From Stemphylium vesicarium (Eukaryota > Ascomycota > Dothideomycetes > Pleosporales > Pleosporaceae), in assembly GCA_004380135.1 (NCBI GenBank), contig QXCR01000022.1, positions 124,001 to 188,000 of the forward strand: a DNA stretch of 64,000 nucleotides, read 5' to 3'. Positions 63,925 through 64,000 of the stretch are shown here, piece by piece; within the stretch, counting starts at the first letter, position 1, and each line of letters starts with the position of its first letter. Below the pieces are notes generated by a model. That model was not told the DNA's origin. It saw nothing but the letters and a program-made list of their open reading frames with translations, and ran no database searches. A program made the translations under genes and the position numbers.

Positions 63925-64000
63925 ATGTCTGATTATCGCGGCAGCCAAGGAATGGAGAGGGGACGTTACATCGACGGTGTTTGGCATTGTGCGAGGAGCA
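63925..64000 (+). CDS. 5' end of a gene cut by the window end
   Basis: An ATG after a CT/CA-rich leader opens a frame of 25 codons (MSDYRGSQGMERGRYIDGVW, then HCARS) that runs off the window. The Gly-x-Tyr-Ile-Asp-Gly-Val-Trp-His-Cys segment recalls the start of fungal proteins with a GRF-type zinc finger, but too little is present to name it. It is equally possible that an intron follows. Confidence 0.4.
   Translation, partial: MSDYRGSQGMERGRYIDGVWHCARS

Noticed and set aside
1..64000. tRNA, rRNA, CRISPR array, insertion sequence, or transposon with terminal repeats
   Set aside because: Reading by eye I found no B-box-like GGTTCRANNCC in a tRNA context, no regularly spaced repeats with spacers, and no transposase or reverse-transcriptase motifs. 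CRISPR and bacterial elements are not expected in a fungal chromosome.

Overview
The window is nuclear DNA of a filamentous ascomycete, most likely a dothideomycete of the order Pleosporales. Genes have one to four short introns (about 46-107 nt) with GT-AG borders and CTAAC/CTGAC-type branch sites. Coding density is moderate and there are no operons. The recognisable proteins have fungal architectures: a Dsf2-type Sel1 protein, a DUF1776 protein, an Scm3 with extra DNA-binding modules, and a flavodoxin-like protein of the Alternaria allergen Alt a 7 type. The order-level assignment is inference from protein resemblance.

Layout. 0.36-7.0 kb: CFT1 (mRNA 3'-end processing, minus) and an LMBD1-type lysosomal/vacuolar membrane protein (plus), divergent over 369 bp. 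8.3-15.8 kb: an F-box protein, a secreted LVIVD/choice-of-anchor-B protein and a DapA-family aldolase, separated by long spacers. 15.8-22.3 kb: 6.4 kb with no gene I can support. 22.3-28.8 kb: a dynamin-like GTPase whose N-terminus carries a 9-bp minisatellite, a secreted GH62 arabinofuranosidase and an F-box-like protein. 30.5-37.6 kb: a Sel1-repeat protein, a DUF1776 SDR-like membrane protein and a Wss1/WLM protease. 38.5-46.5 kb: a very large Trp/Gly-rich protein, Scm3 (CENP-A chaperone) and ATG6/VPS30, the last two divergent over 313 bp. 48.9-52.7 kb: an F-box/LRR protein and the flavodoxin-like quinone reductase. 53.0-64.0 kb: an ENPP-type phosphodiesterase, an unrecognised conserved-looking gene, eIF3d, a small F-box-like protein, a serine beta-lactamase-fold hydrolase, a GT34 glycosyltransferase and the first codons of a gene cut by the window end.

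The genes do not form a pathway or a secondary-metabolite cluster. Most are housekeeping (mRNA processing, translation initiation, autophagy, centromere, DNA-protein crosslink repair). The GH62 enzyme and the secreted LVIVD protein, both with TATA boxes about 60-70 bp before the ATG, and the DapA-family aldolase are the accessory, environment-facing genes.

The most interesting observation is at the flavodoxin-like gene. Its stop is UGA CUA G, a known leaky context. The same frame stays open for 63 more codons and ends in Cys-Asp-Ile-Met, a CaaX prenylation box, with another Cys six residues earlier. A 60-nt alternative intron that would remove the stop in frame overlaps the same site. Either route would make a membrane-anchored second form of a normally soluble quinone reductase. 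Other points of note are a GC-AG intron in CFT1, a NAGNAG acceptor and a GW/WG-rich region in the 1083-aa protein, and the Scm3-Myb-C2H2 architecture.
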